The notes under the pieces: generated by a model
What the model saw: only the letters and a program-made list of their open reading frames with translations
What the model was told of the DNA's origin: nothing
Databases searched by the model: none
Translations under genes and position numbers: made by a program
In this document: piece by piece, positions 12,156 through 21,569 of the stretch
Numbering within the stretch: the stretch's first letter is position 1
Layout: each line of letters starts with the position of its first letter
Assembly: GCA_008933995.1 (NCBI GenBank)
Contig: WARS01000046.1
Span: 2,046,001-2,110,000 of the forward strand
Reading direction: 5' to 3'
Length of the DNA stretch: 64,000 nucleotides
Source of the DNA: Datnioides undecimradiatus
Lineage: Eukaryota; Chordata; Actinopteri; Lobotiformes; Datnioididae

Positions 12156-14010
12156 CAACACGAAGCAACAGTCAAATCAAATTCCTCCAAACATTATATC
12201 CTGCCTACTAATGCAGTTTCACCTGGAAATGCTGCTTCACCTGGATATTAAGGTAAAAAAAGCAAGTTAAGTATCTATTTCCTGTTTTGCTGAACGAAAA
12301 ACAAAGACACAAGTTTAGTCAAGACCACATGAATACTTTTTTGGCCAGTTAGTAGCAGCGCAACACATTGTAAACACAACATTAACGCATTATCACCTTA
12401 TAAAGTTGATATGGTGCATGTGCTGGCCACCGCTCACGTCTTTACACATCCAGCAGACGCAAAGAAAGATTATCATTCATTTGAAGTTTGTTTTCCAATC
12501 TGGCAAATTTAAGTACAAAATTCAATCTTTTTCCAGCTCTGTTTGTTTTAATGGCTAATTAAAACAGGTTGGTGAGAGCTAAGACAGTGAACTAAAGGTT
12601 GTATGCTTAAAACCAAAACAATGAGTCAAAAGACGCTAAAAGGCCCATGGATCTGGACTGGTCTGCATTAAACTAAAGCTGCCTCTTTCGTTTTACATAT
12701 CTTTGGATCATCAATTAGATCAATTTTAAGGTCGTAATCTCCAAAACCGTGGTTTCAAACCAATGAGGAGCTTCCCAGTTCCTCTCAGGGATTCCCCAGA
12801 ACCAAAAACGCCAAATGTTAGTTAAACTGCTGTGGAAGTCAATAACTGTTGCTCCTAGTCACACAATATTCAACTGAACCTCTGATGAGTGGCGAGTTGT
12901 TGCTTTCATGTCTATTCTTTGCTGTTGATGATGTTTGACTCTTTCTAGATTGAGCTATTTTCTCCATTTCGCCATGGGAGCTGTCGGCGTTTGATGATAG
13001 TTACTCAGTTCCTCTGTATTTCAAACAAAACAGACTTGTAAATAGCATCCGTGTTTCCTGTGAAATAGGCAACCAGATGATCGTCATTTGTTTTCACATC
13101 TATTTTCTCTTTGTTTTACCAATTGATTAGTCTTATTAGTATGTTTTGATTATATATTTAAATTTTTAATGTTTATGCAGGTTTTGTCCTTTAATGAGAA
13201 GTTGATATTTGTAATATTTGCACCATATTGCTGTGAAATAACTTGTTAGAACCCAGAAAATCAACTTTAACAAGTGAAGAGCCTTCACTGTAGAGACTTT
13301 GCATGTGGCCTTTGGCTGCATTACAGTCTTATCTACAGTTTTTTTGCATTTAACTCAATTTTTTTTTTGACTGCTTGTCTGCTAACAGTTAGCAGCTCTT
13401 GTCAGCTTGTGAAGGATAGCTTCCTCTGCCAATCATCTCCATGTGGCAGGAAACCAACATTTCCTGTTTATGCTGTATTACATTCAAATGTGCCACAAGC
13501 ACACGCACACATGTCAAATGTCTAATCACATTGTCAGAAGATAAAGCTTGGATGATGACTGAGTGTTTCTTACAAGCATCAGAGGGCAAAACAAATGTTT
13601 TGGCTGCACTTGATGATCGGTGCCAAATGGTTTCCCGGTTGTAACTTCAAGTGAAACAGTATTTTGTGTTAATCACATGCTGGCAGCAGTAAAATATTGA
13701 TTGTTGTGACAAAGTGTTAGAAAGAAAAACACGCAGCTTTTCCTTTTAAATGAGTTAAGTAACTGCTTTTAATTGTGTTCTTGGATCTTACACTAAAAGC
13801 TCGCAACCACGCAAACACAAGCAGACACACAAATTATTCACACCCATAAAACAAAGCCATGGAAACTGGACCAAACAATGCAACAACTCCAGCCAGTGAT
13901 GCTTTATTTTCAAGCCATCTGATTCTGGTCAGAATTCAGAAATGAGAAGCTGGTTCAGACAGTAACAACATAATACGTGCGGAGAGTCTGTTTCAGCTTC
14001 AGCACTGCAG
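12155..14010. other. Unique AT-rich sequence
   Basis: I see no gene or clear repeat. Frames at 13274-13644 overlap on both strands and read as chance. Long A/T-rich runs occur near 13140-13180 and 13360. Confidence 0.55.
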
Positions 14011-14016
14011 GGCATT

Positions 14017-14217
14017 GAGATAAACGCTAACATCAGCCTGATAGCATGCACACAATAACGATGCTAGCATGTCAGTGTTTCCCAGGTATAGTGTATACCA
14101 TGTTCCCCATCTTAGTTTAGAGTTAGCATGCTAACATTTGCTAATAAACATTAAAGACTTACAACTGAGGCTGATGAAATCTTGACCTGACGATGGCTCC
14201 AGGTAGAAAGGTTAAGA
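14017..14217 (+). mobile_element. Degenerate acanthomorph interspersed repeat, family A copy 1
   Basis: The order of motifs is that of a very common percomorph repeat. It has CGCTAACATCAG, GATGCTAGCATG, CAGGTATAGTG, ACCATGTTCcCCATCTTAG and TTAGCATGCTAACATTTGCTAAT. ACTGAGGCTGATG and TTGACCTGACGATGGC follow. A second copy of the same family at about 55.3-55.5 kb keeps the front and back ends instead. No coding capacity is visible and the element class is unknown to me. Edges are approximate. Confidence 0.65.
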
Positions 14218-14219
14218 CA

Positions 14220-14690
14220 CTTTGTGCGGTTTTATCAGTGTTACTCTGCAAATTGTATTGAGATTCTGCAAAAATGTGTAAATCCAGCATTGGTGAATGC
14301 ATGTATACTGCCCTACAGTCTTCTTCTTCCCAGCCTTTGTTGCGCATTGTTGTATTTCTGCACGCAAAGAAAGCAGCGAATGTGCTTCGTGCTGTCCTGC
14401 AGAGAGCCATCGTATCTCACAGAGTCATGGCTCGAGCTTGCTTATGTCTGCCAATTGTTCCCTGTCATATCTAGAAGTGAAATAACAGCTAAAGCAGTGC
14501 TCTTTGGAGAGACTGTTAATGACTGTCGTGTCTTGAGCAAAGGTTAACTGCAGAGTTCAATAAACTGCTAAACGCCTACAAAATCCCTATCCTCAAACCA
14601 TCTGAAAAACAACTCCAGTCTCACAGAAACACTTGGTCTGTGGTGAAGATTCCATGCAGGTCACTATAGTAACTTGTGTTTACTCAGATG
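14220..14690. other. Unique sequence with overlapping chance frames
   Basis: Three frames of 60 to 107 codons overlap on the plus strand (14224-14547) and one on the minus (14159-14410). The same DNA cannot sensibly encode all of them and none resembles a known protein. I see no repeat. Confidence 0.5.
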
Positions 14691-14799
14691 ACGGAGTCCT
14701 GCACAATCTAATCATCCCCTCACAGAGATAGAGCTCCCTGCATTTACTCAGTAAGCGGGAGGGAAGTCTGCTCCTCCTTTCTCCTCGTGGCTTTGATCT

Positions 14800-15190
14800 T
14801 TCTCTTCCCCGGGTGAGGAAAACTGTTTTGGTAGCAGCAGTCAGACGGCCTCCTCCGTCCCCGCGAGTGAGACGACTGATCCTCCTTGAATTCATCACGC
14901 GCAGTGAGGAAATTCTCCTGACAGTAAGTGGAGCCACGTTCGGGCCAAAGACGTATGAAACAGCGCTTGTTTCCTTTCTCTTCGACAGACGCTGACAATC
15001 TCAAGAGTTTGTCCGCGTGGACCTTTCCATCGCCTTGTCAGTGAGGGGCAGCCAAGTGCAGTGAGTGGAAACCAGTCCGAACGGGAGAGAGCACCGAGGG
15101 TCCTGCCAACTTCTTCGTGGCCTTGCCGGACATTTTTAAAAAAGAAAACAGACCCTTCGACGTTGTCACGAAGAGGAGATGAGGCTCGAG
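14800..15190. promoter_or_regulatory. CpG-enriched block, possible non-coding first exon
   Basis: CpG dinucleotides are clearly denser here than in the flanks (about two dozen in 390 bases by hand count). They occur with CT-rich stretches and GCGC, ACGCGC and CCGCG clusters. Inside it a strong donor-like signal (ACA then GTAAGT, GT at 14924-14925) is followed by a pyrimidine tract and acceptor (CTTCGACAG, AG at 14987-14988). The implied intron of 65 bases would be at the very short end for fish. No coding exon is recognisable, so this is at most a candidate promoter or 5' UTR. Confidence 0.3.
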
Positions 15191-15264
15191 TTCAACAGTT
15201 GGAGAGCATTTGGGGAAACCAGTGGAAATCTAACTTGAGGACATACAGAGTGTAAAACAGGCCA

Positions 15265-15583
15265 AATGTAGATAAAGTAAATAAACTAACACACACATGA
15301 ACACAATAAACTGACTTATCGATTAATTGATTAACCAGGAACATCCCTGTTGCTGAGCTGTCTACCATAAACCAGCATCTAGCTCAAAACAATTCCAATA
15401 TGGCAGAACATTTTCTCTCTGCTGCAGGTTCAGCATTGCTGACATTTAATCCCTTCATGCTTGCATCATCTCAGTCACCAGTGATTGCCATCAGAGCTGT
15501 TGGAAACCAAACCGATTCATTTAAATGTGGAGAGAAAAAGACAGATGCAGGTACAGTCTGTCACATAAACAGATTTAAGGGCT
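15265..15583. other. Unique sequence
   Basis: No gene or repeat recognised. The short stretch near 15318-15335 (TCGATTAATTGATTAA) recalls the end motif of the hAT-like repeat but is too short to call. Confidence 0.45.
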
Positions 15584-15688
15584 CTTTGTGACCACATACA
15601 TGCCGTTCGTCTAGTTGTGTGCTCTTATCTGCTGCCTGTGTTATTTGGCAGTTCTCTCATCCACACACATGCATCACAGTTCAGCCTG
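15584..15688 (+). repeat. Diverged duplicate segment, copy A
   Basis: This segment aligns with 17480-17587 in the same orientation at about 75 percent identity (79 of 105 columns, counted by hand). There is one 3-base gap. Shared exact blocks include GCTCTTATCT and TTTGGCAGT. Read in the frame of 15617-15868, both copies are free of stops and share about 22 of 35 residues, including SYL, FGS and HTHAS. Mismatches fall 9, 6 and 11 at codon positions 1, 2 and 3, which is only a weak coding-like bias. It could be an old local duplication or two members of a dispersed repeat. Confidence 0.7.
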
Positions 15689-15699
15689 GTCATCCACTC

Positions 15700-16115
15700 T
15701 CCACCGCAGCGACCTGCCCGGGCCACCCACTGCACCGCTAAACAATCCCAACTCTGTCAGAGGCTGGTAGCAGCGTGGCAGTTTCCTGCTTTGGACTCCA
15801 TGCTGCAAACCCACAGCCAATTATCTCAGCATGTGGAAATAGATGTGTTTGCCTGGGTTGTAAAGTAATGAAGAGAGTGTTTTACAGGCGACGAAGATAA
15901 ATCCTATCTGAAAAATGTTTCAGTCTATTCTTTGATCAAAAGAAAACGATGCTGAGGGACTGCATTGATGTTTCGGCAGTTTGGTACATTGTCTAATACC
16001 TGAAAGTTAGCGAAGCCTATTAAGGATTATTCTGGTGATTATGTATTGTTGATAGTGTCAATAACTCTACTTATAAGGCCAAAACCAATGTGAACTGATC
16101 CAAGAAATAAGTGTA
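15700..16115. other. Unique sequence after the duplicate
   Basis: No similarity to the copy B flank continues past about 15690. I see no gene or repeat here. Confidence 0.45.
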
Positions 16116-16119
16116 GCAT

Positions 16120-16645
16120 ATATTGTCACAATGGATCTCGTGTCTCAGTGCCATAGAGCTTCATTCTGGTCACAAAACACATAAATAAGACACCATACAC
16201 CATCCTGCTGCCATAAATACTCACAATTGCACCAAATATTGGTCCCTGAGAAATGCAGTCTTTACTTCTGGCAAAGCAGTGCTTGTTAAAACTAACACTG
16301 GCCACTTCTTGATTGAATTAGCTTAACATTTTTAAGTTAAACTATATATTTTTGACCTGTTTTAATCACAGTATCAGTGGGCTTTGGTTGAATGACACAG
16401 ACAGACCTGAAAGTTGGAAAGAGATGAGCCACTGGTTGGTTTTTTTTTAACTGGTTTTAGCGTTTTCATCTCAGTAAGAAAAATATTGAAACTTGAAAAA
16501 TACCAGATCTTGACATAATTGGTTAGGCTTTTAGCGAAACGTCCAGGTCGCTAGCTTGCTAACTGCTCTTTGCTAGCTAGTTGCTACATTTCTTTGTCTG
16601 CTGTCTGGTTGCTTGCGGGTGGTTTGGCAAAACAAAAAAAGCTGA
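16120..16645 (+). mobile_element. Degenerate fish interspersed repeat, family B
   Basis: The motif order matches a recurring percomorph repeat. It has ACACCATACACCATCCTGCTG, ATTGGTCCCTGAGAAATG, TTTTTGACCTGTTTTAATCA and GGGCTTTGGTTGAATGACAC. It then has TTTTAGCGTTTTCATCTCA, CTTGACATAATT and a GCTAGC-rich end (TTGCTAACTGCTC, GCTAGTTGC, GTCTGCTGTCTGG). It has no open frame of note. Assignment is from memory and class is unknown. Confidence 0.55.
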
Positions 16646-16649
16646 TTAA

Positions 16650-17475
16650 TGTTGCTTCGTTGTCCAATTTGTTAATAACTTTCTTTCTCTAACAGCAGTG
16701 TTGCCAGCTTTTTAACTGGTCAACAAAAACAGCACTCCCATGTTGGCTTCTATTCCCGCACAAGTTAGATTACACCTAAAGTTACCATTTGACCAATCTT
16801 TTAAAGGTGTTCCTCGTTCGCACTTGATCCTGAGCCAAAGGCGTCTATTACAAAAGAGGATTTATGCCGTTCCTTCATATGCCCTTTGTTTTTCCTCCTC
16901 ACTCGGTCGACTTTCACGCAGCAGCTGCCTGTAATCCATGGCATCCTCGTCTGGCACATACGCTGTGAGCTGTTTTACCTGCGGCTGTTTTTCAGAAGAT
17001 TGAATCTACCAGATGGAGGGTGATGACACAGACAAACGACAGACTTTGGTCGGAGGGCAGGGCTGTGGAAGACTGGAAGCACTGTGTTACGTGGTATTCA
17101 TAACATCCAGATCCCTGAGACATTCTTACGTCTTCAGCCATAATGAATGTCTAATGTAACGGTTTATGGTTACGAAGCTTTTCATTTCATGCTGATGATG
17201 CGCCGACATTTGAAAACCGTTCATATTGTAAGAGACTACCAACAGCAGCATTTAGTTTGCCACCAAGTATCACGTTAGCATGTTACACCACCCTTTTAGC
17301 ATTTATCAGCTCTATATTGTAGCTGCCCATTGCAAATTAGACTTCTTGTGCAAAATGAGCCACTTTAAAACCATTTATCAAAAAACACATTGTCAAGGTC
17401 AAGTACATACACAGTAAATGTCAGAATGATGCGCTCTAATGTGCTCCACAAGTGGCGTCTTGCAGGCACTCTTTG
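16650..17475. other. Unique sequence
   Basis: The frame at 16740-16934 has no recognisable domain. A GTTAGCATGTTA-type motif near 17275-17290 hints at a further small repeat fragment. Nothing else stands out. Confidence 0.45.
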
Positions 17476-17479
17476 TACT

Positions 17480-17587
17480 CTTCGTGACCTCGCACACGCT
17501 GTTTGTCTGGACGTACGCTCTTATCTCCAGCTTGTGAGGTTTGGCAGTCCGCTCATGCAACACACACACGCTTCAGAGCTCAGCTTG
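17480..17587 (+). repeat. Diverged duplicate segment, copy B
   Basis: This is the partner of 15584-15688, about 1.9 kb downstream in direct orientation. It carries three extra bases after CTCATG relative to copy A, so the reading frame at 17390-17665 stays aligned with that of copy A. Similarity stops abruptly at both ends (upstream of CTTCGTGACC and downstream of CAGCTTG). That fits either a short dispersed element or selection on one small unit. Confidence 0.7.
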
Positions 17588-17589
17588 TC

Positions 17590-19980
17590 GTTAGCTCATG
17601 AACAGTTCTGGAGATTTTTTTCACGAAACAGCAAAGATATGATGATACGATTGATGATTGAATGAATAAAATGGTTTGTAAGCAGATAAACTGCATTTCC
17701 ACTTTAGAGCAGGACGCATGACTCAGCTGCTGGATTCATATTTAAGGGGACTATGTTACTGTAAAGCATTTGGCAGCAGTTACAAGTCCAATGAAGACAT
17801 ATTTGATACTATCACAACTGCATTTTAATAAACTGTCATGTCATTATGTTTCATTAGCCTCCACTAATGTGCTCCCATAGGAGAAGGGATCACAGATGCA
17901 TTAACAAATACTCACCAGTTGCCATTTATATCTGCAACAGATTGGGGAAATCAGAACACTACTATGGTGGCACTTAACCCCAATCTCAAAATATTTAACC
18001 ATCTAATTATCACTTCGTAACTGAACTGAAGTGTAATGGCAGAACTACAAAGTCTGCTGGTTTGGTCATAAAGGCACAAGCTCCAGTCATGTGACGATCA
18101 CCCGGTGGCGTACACCAGATGTGCAGGCACATCGCGTGGGATCGGCCACAAACAACAAACACTTTGGAAAACAAAGGCTAAATAACACATGGTATGTGAG
18201 TCTCAGACTAAAATAAGATTGCTCCTTTTTCCTAAGACTGTTTATGACAGCTGTCCACACGACAGCTGTATTTTCGTTAAGGACAATGTAAATAAAAGCC
18301 AGCATGAAAATATTTCTTGATCTTGATACTTAATAATGGGTGTAATTAAGTGCTTTTAGCGGAGACATGTCGTCCCCGGGGTATTTACAGCAATGGCATG
18401 TTAACAATAAGCCCGTAAATCTATTTCGGTGCAGTTTAATTCCATTTGACAAAACGTCTTTCAAGCCTCAATCCAGGTACAAGTTTGGCAATTTGTCTTT
18501 GCGTCTTCAGAGTCAAACAAACAATTTTATTCTCCAAACAATCATGTCACGCCTTCCTCTCCAGGGTTTTTCCCCCCACAGTCCTGAGAGAAGTGACTGT
18601 GACGGTCCATCATAAACAGTACGATCACGGCGGAGAGTGGGAACAGGAGGTGCTAGAAACCATCAAATTAGAAGCAAATGGTCCAGAACTTTAAGAAGGA
18701 AAATCACATTAAAGCTGTCCAACCTTTGAATGCAGCGGGAAGTGGATTTAAAAGGAAAAAAAGAAAGAGCTGATGATCTCCAAATTTGCCAGAAATAAGT
18801 TTCCGTATGGAAAAAATTATGTAACATGTCCACCTCTCTCTTTTTTTTTCTATGAGGCAACGTGAAAACGAGATGGGGCCCAGTGTTGCTGCAGGGGCCT
18901 GCATATCCCCTCGTCTACTCACACACATAAAATGAGTAATAGAAGTGGGTGATCCGACCAGGTTGGGACCAGTGTCAGGAGCTGGAAAATACACTTAAAT
19001 GACAAATCCATTATGAAAAAGTCACACAACTCCGATTTCCTCTCTTAAGAAGAAGACACCGGCCTCTCCATCAGCCTCAAATCCCACTCAGTGCAACATG
19101 AAATAACCCAAGATGTGCAGACAGGAAGGAGAAGCTCTGGCTTGAGACGGATGAAATGGAAAGAATTATGACCGACTATCCTCTGACTGTGCAAAGTGAC
19201 AATTATAAAAAGGTCTACTTATATTTCCTGTGTGAAGCTTTATGGAAACTCCAGAAGAAAACGATCATATGGACGATTGAACCGTGCACATTATGTAATT
19301 AAGAGCAAACCTGTGACATAATTGAAAACATGCCCTGCATGTGTAATTATAGTATTTCAGAATAGTGCAAGTAGAAATTAAAACAGGCCTTGGATTAAAA
19401 CACAAGTTATACTCACTCACAGGAACCTCTCTAATACAACAGTCACTGCGGTAAATCCTCCTCCTCAAATCTATGATAATGAAAATGATTCATCATTCAA
19501 AGCATTAATAGATAATAGATAGAAGGTAAATTTGTGATTTTGACCATTTTTACTAATCAGAATTATGGTAAAAACAACAAAAGTAGAACCCAGGGTGCAA
19601 TAACAGAGGACATATTGGCATGTACAGCCAGAAAAAGAGAGGTGTCTTAATGTAAGTGAACCACTGAAATCTCCTGCTATGACAACACCTGCTGTAAATA
19701 AGGGTTGTTATTCTAATGCAGTCACTACAATGTGTCCTATTTATTCTGAATATATGGTGGGAATTTGGGTCTTATGTGACCCAACACACTGGGAGGTACC
19801 AGAATAACTCATCTGCAGCGAGTCCTTGAGCAGGACGTTAAATCTGTAGCTGCTGCAGTTTTGCCGCCCTGCTCCATCAGTTCTTGACCCTCTCATCAAA
19901 GGGGGATCAATAACGAATCAAGGAGGCCTTTATTATCTGGCTGGCAGCCCTGCACCTCTGCACCATGGTTTCCACAGATG
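17590..19980. other. Gene-poor unique sequence
   Basis: No gene is supported. Frames at 18087-18305, 18367-18694, 18663-18994 and 19265-19468 overlap in conflicting frames. A poly-C/T patch lies near 18569 and a T9 run near 18840. I recognise no repeat. Confidence 0.5.
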
Positions 19981-20029
19981 TTAGCTGTTGGCCCGGGCGG
20001 TCTCGAACGTAACTGAACACAAAATGATG

Positions 20030-20160
20030 ATCATGTTTCCACATGCACGGCGCGCCGCGGCCTCTGCAAGGTCTGTGACAGGGAGAAGGAGGCTTTGTTG
20101 TGTCCCCGATCGGAGAGCTGACGGCTGCAAAGACCCGGACATTTTGGAGCCATGTGAGTG
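20030..20160 (+). promoter_or_regulatory. Small GC/CpG-rich patch ending in a splice-donor-like GTGAGT
   Basis: The stretch contains GGCGCGCC (20049-20056, an AscI recognition sequence), CCGCGG and further CpGs. It ends at GCCAT followed by GTGAGTGAGG, with the GT at 20154-20155. The layout could be a short non-coding first exon. The last exonic base would be T rather than the usual G, which weakens this. No TATA or Inr can be argued, and no coding frame is recognisable. Confidence 0.25.
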
Positions 20161-20169
20161 AGGAAAGAC

Positions 20170-20955
20170 TGATTTTAACTTGATCAGGTTTAAAATTTAA
20201 TGAGAGGTGTCAGTCTGTCATTGGCATGCTAGCTTAAATCGTTTCAGTGTGCAAATATTACGTTAACAACACTTTAAAATCCTTTGCAGACATGATCATT
20301 CACATGCTGACCCTTTACAGGTCAACACTGGCTACAGCCAACGTCACTTCCATGTATTATGAATTATTACAAGTTAGATTCATAAGATTTAAGCATTTTC
20401 TGGTTTGGGTTGAGCTTCTTATAAAACTAACACTGCAAAAAATATGAACAATATGAAAACAGCAACAACCAGACTTTCAGTTTGGGTTATGGACAATGCG
20501 GTTATGTGTTATGCAAAGACAATAAATAAAATAAAACACAGTTTAAATATTATGAAAAACAGATGTAAAGCATAAAATGAATTTAAAATCGACAATCAAC
20601 ACAGCTTTGTTTGTATATCTGTAACCAGCTGTGGCATTCCTGTTGAAATAACCTTTACGTAACCAGGTACAGTCTCATTTACAAGGGAGACCAGGAGACC
20701 AGCTGCATCAGGTTTACTTGTCCCTTCCTTCTGCTTCGCACAGGAAGAACAGCGAGTACCACAACAGCTCAGTGTGCTGTTCAAGTATTTATCAACGGGC
20801 GCACATGTATGAGCCGTGTTTGAGTCTCACTGGCGAGGCAGAAGAGAGAGGCGGGGGCTTTTAGCTGAGCCACTGGAAGCAAACTGGTGTCTGTGTATTC
20901 CTGTGAGTCACAATACTGTAACGTGATCCGCTGCAGTCTGTCCCGGTTTCTATGC
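20170..20955. other. Unique sequence
   Basis: No gene or repeat recognised. The frames at 20247-20447 and 20596-20784 are short and anonymous. Confidence 0.5.
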
Positions 20956-20959
20956 CGAC

Positions 20960-20980
20960 ATCATCATCATCATCATCATC
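20960..20980. repeat. (ATC)7 microsatellite
   Basis: Seven perfect ATC units, a short trinucleotide repeat with no reading frame of interest. Confidence 0.95.
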
Positions 20981-21041
20981 GTCACATCACACGGATCACC
21001 ATTCAAACTGCACAGTAGGCTGGAGCAGCGCGTGCAGTCAT

Positions 21042-21245
21042 GGAAGACGTATTCAGGTACTATACTTAAGTAAAAGTACTAATACCACACTGTGAAATCA
21101 CTTCATCACAATAAAAACACTTTACTTCCAGCGACATGGCAGTTAGGTAAAAGTAGGTATAAATCAGTAATGTGCAATATTTGCAGCTGAGACGTGGTGG
21201 AGTACAGAATAAAGTTGCATGTGCAATGCACCTAGTTACATTTCA
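21042..21245 (+). mobile_element. Degenerate fish repeat rich in TTAAGTAAAAGTACT
   Basis: The block GACGTATTCAGGTAC, TACTTAAGTAAAAGTACTAA and TACCACACTGTGAAAT is the hallmark of a very common percomorph repeat. Later parts (AGGTAAAAGTAGG, CGTGGTGGAGTACAGAATAAA and AAGTTGCAT) match its remembered continuation. The copy is diverged and has no coding capacity. A hAT-like repeat follows within 140 bases. Confidence 0.65.
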
Positions 21246-21382
21246 CCACTGAGTCCATGCACTCTCAGCTGTGTTTGCCCGGTGTGTCAATGATAGTCAG
21301 TGATAGACTAGATTACTATACAGCAGCTCTGATAAAAGATGGATCATTTAAGGACTTCTTTAAACAAGAATCCTCTCTGACC

Positions 21383-21565
21383 TGCTGGTTTGCTGCTTTT
21401 CTTTTCCTTTTATGACAGGAAACTGAACATCTTTGGGGTTTTAATTCATTTTCTGGGACAGAAAGCACTTTAGAGAGAGTACAGTTTGGATTTACGTCAT
21501 CTTTTCTGACATTTTATTGACCAAAGGATTCATCTGATTAAATCAGTAGTTGCATCCATGCATAC
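21383..21565 (+). mobile_element. Degenerate non-autonomous hAT-like fish repeat, copy 3
   Basis: This is the same family as 1.0 and 10.45 kb. It has TTTGCTGCTTTTCTTTTCC, TATGACAGGAAACTGAAC, ATCTTTGGGGTTTT, TTTCTGACATTTTATTGACC and ATCTGATTAAATCAG, then an AGTTGCATCC end. The middle is rearranged relative to the other two copies. It lies directly downstream of another repeat, so this spot has taken several insertions. Confidence 0.65.
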
Positions 21566-21569
21566 CGGT

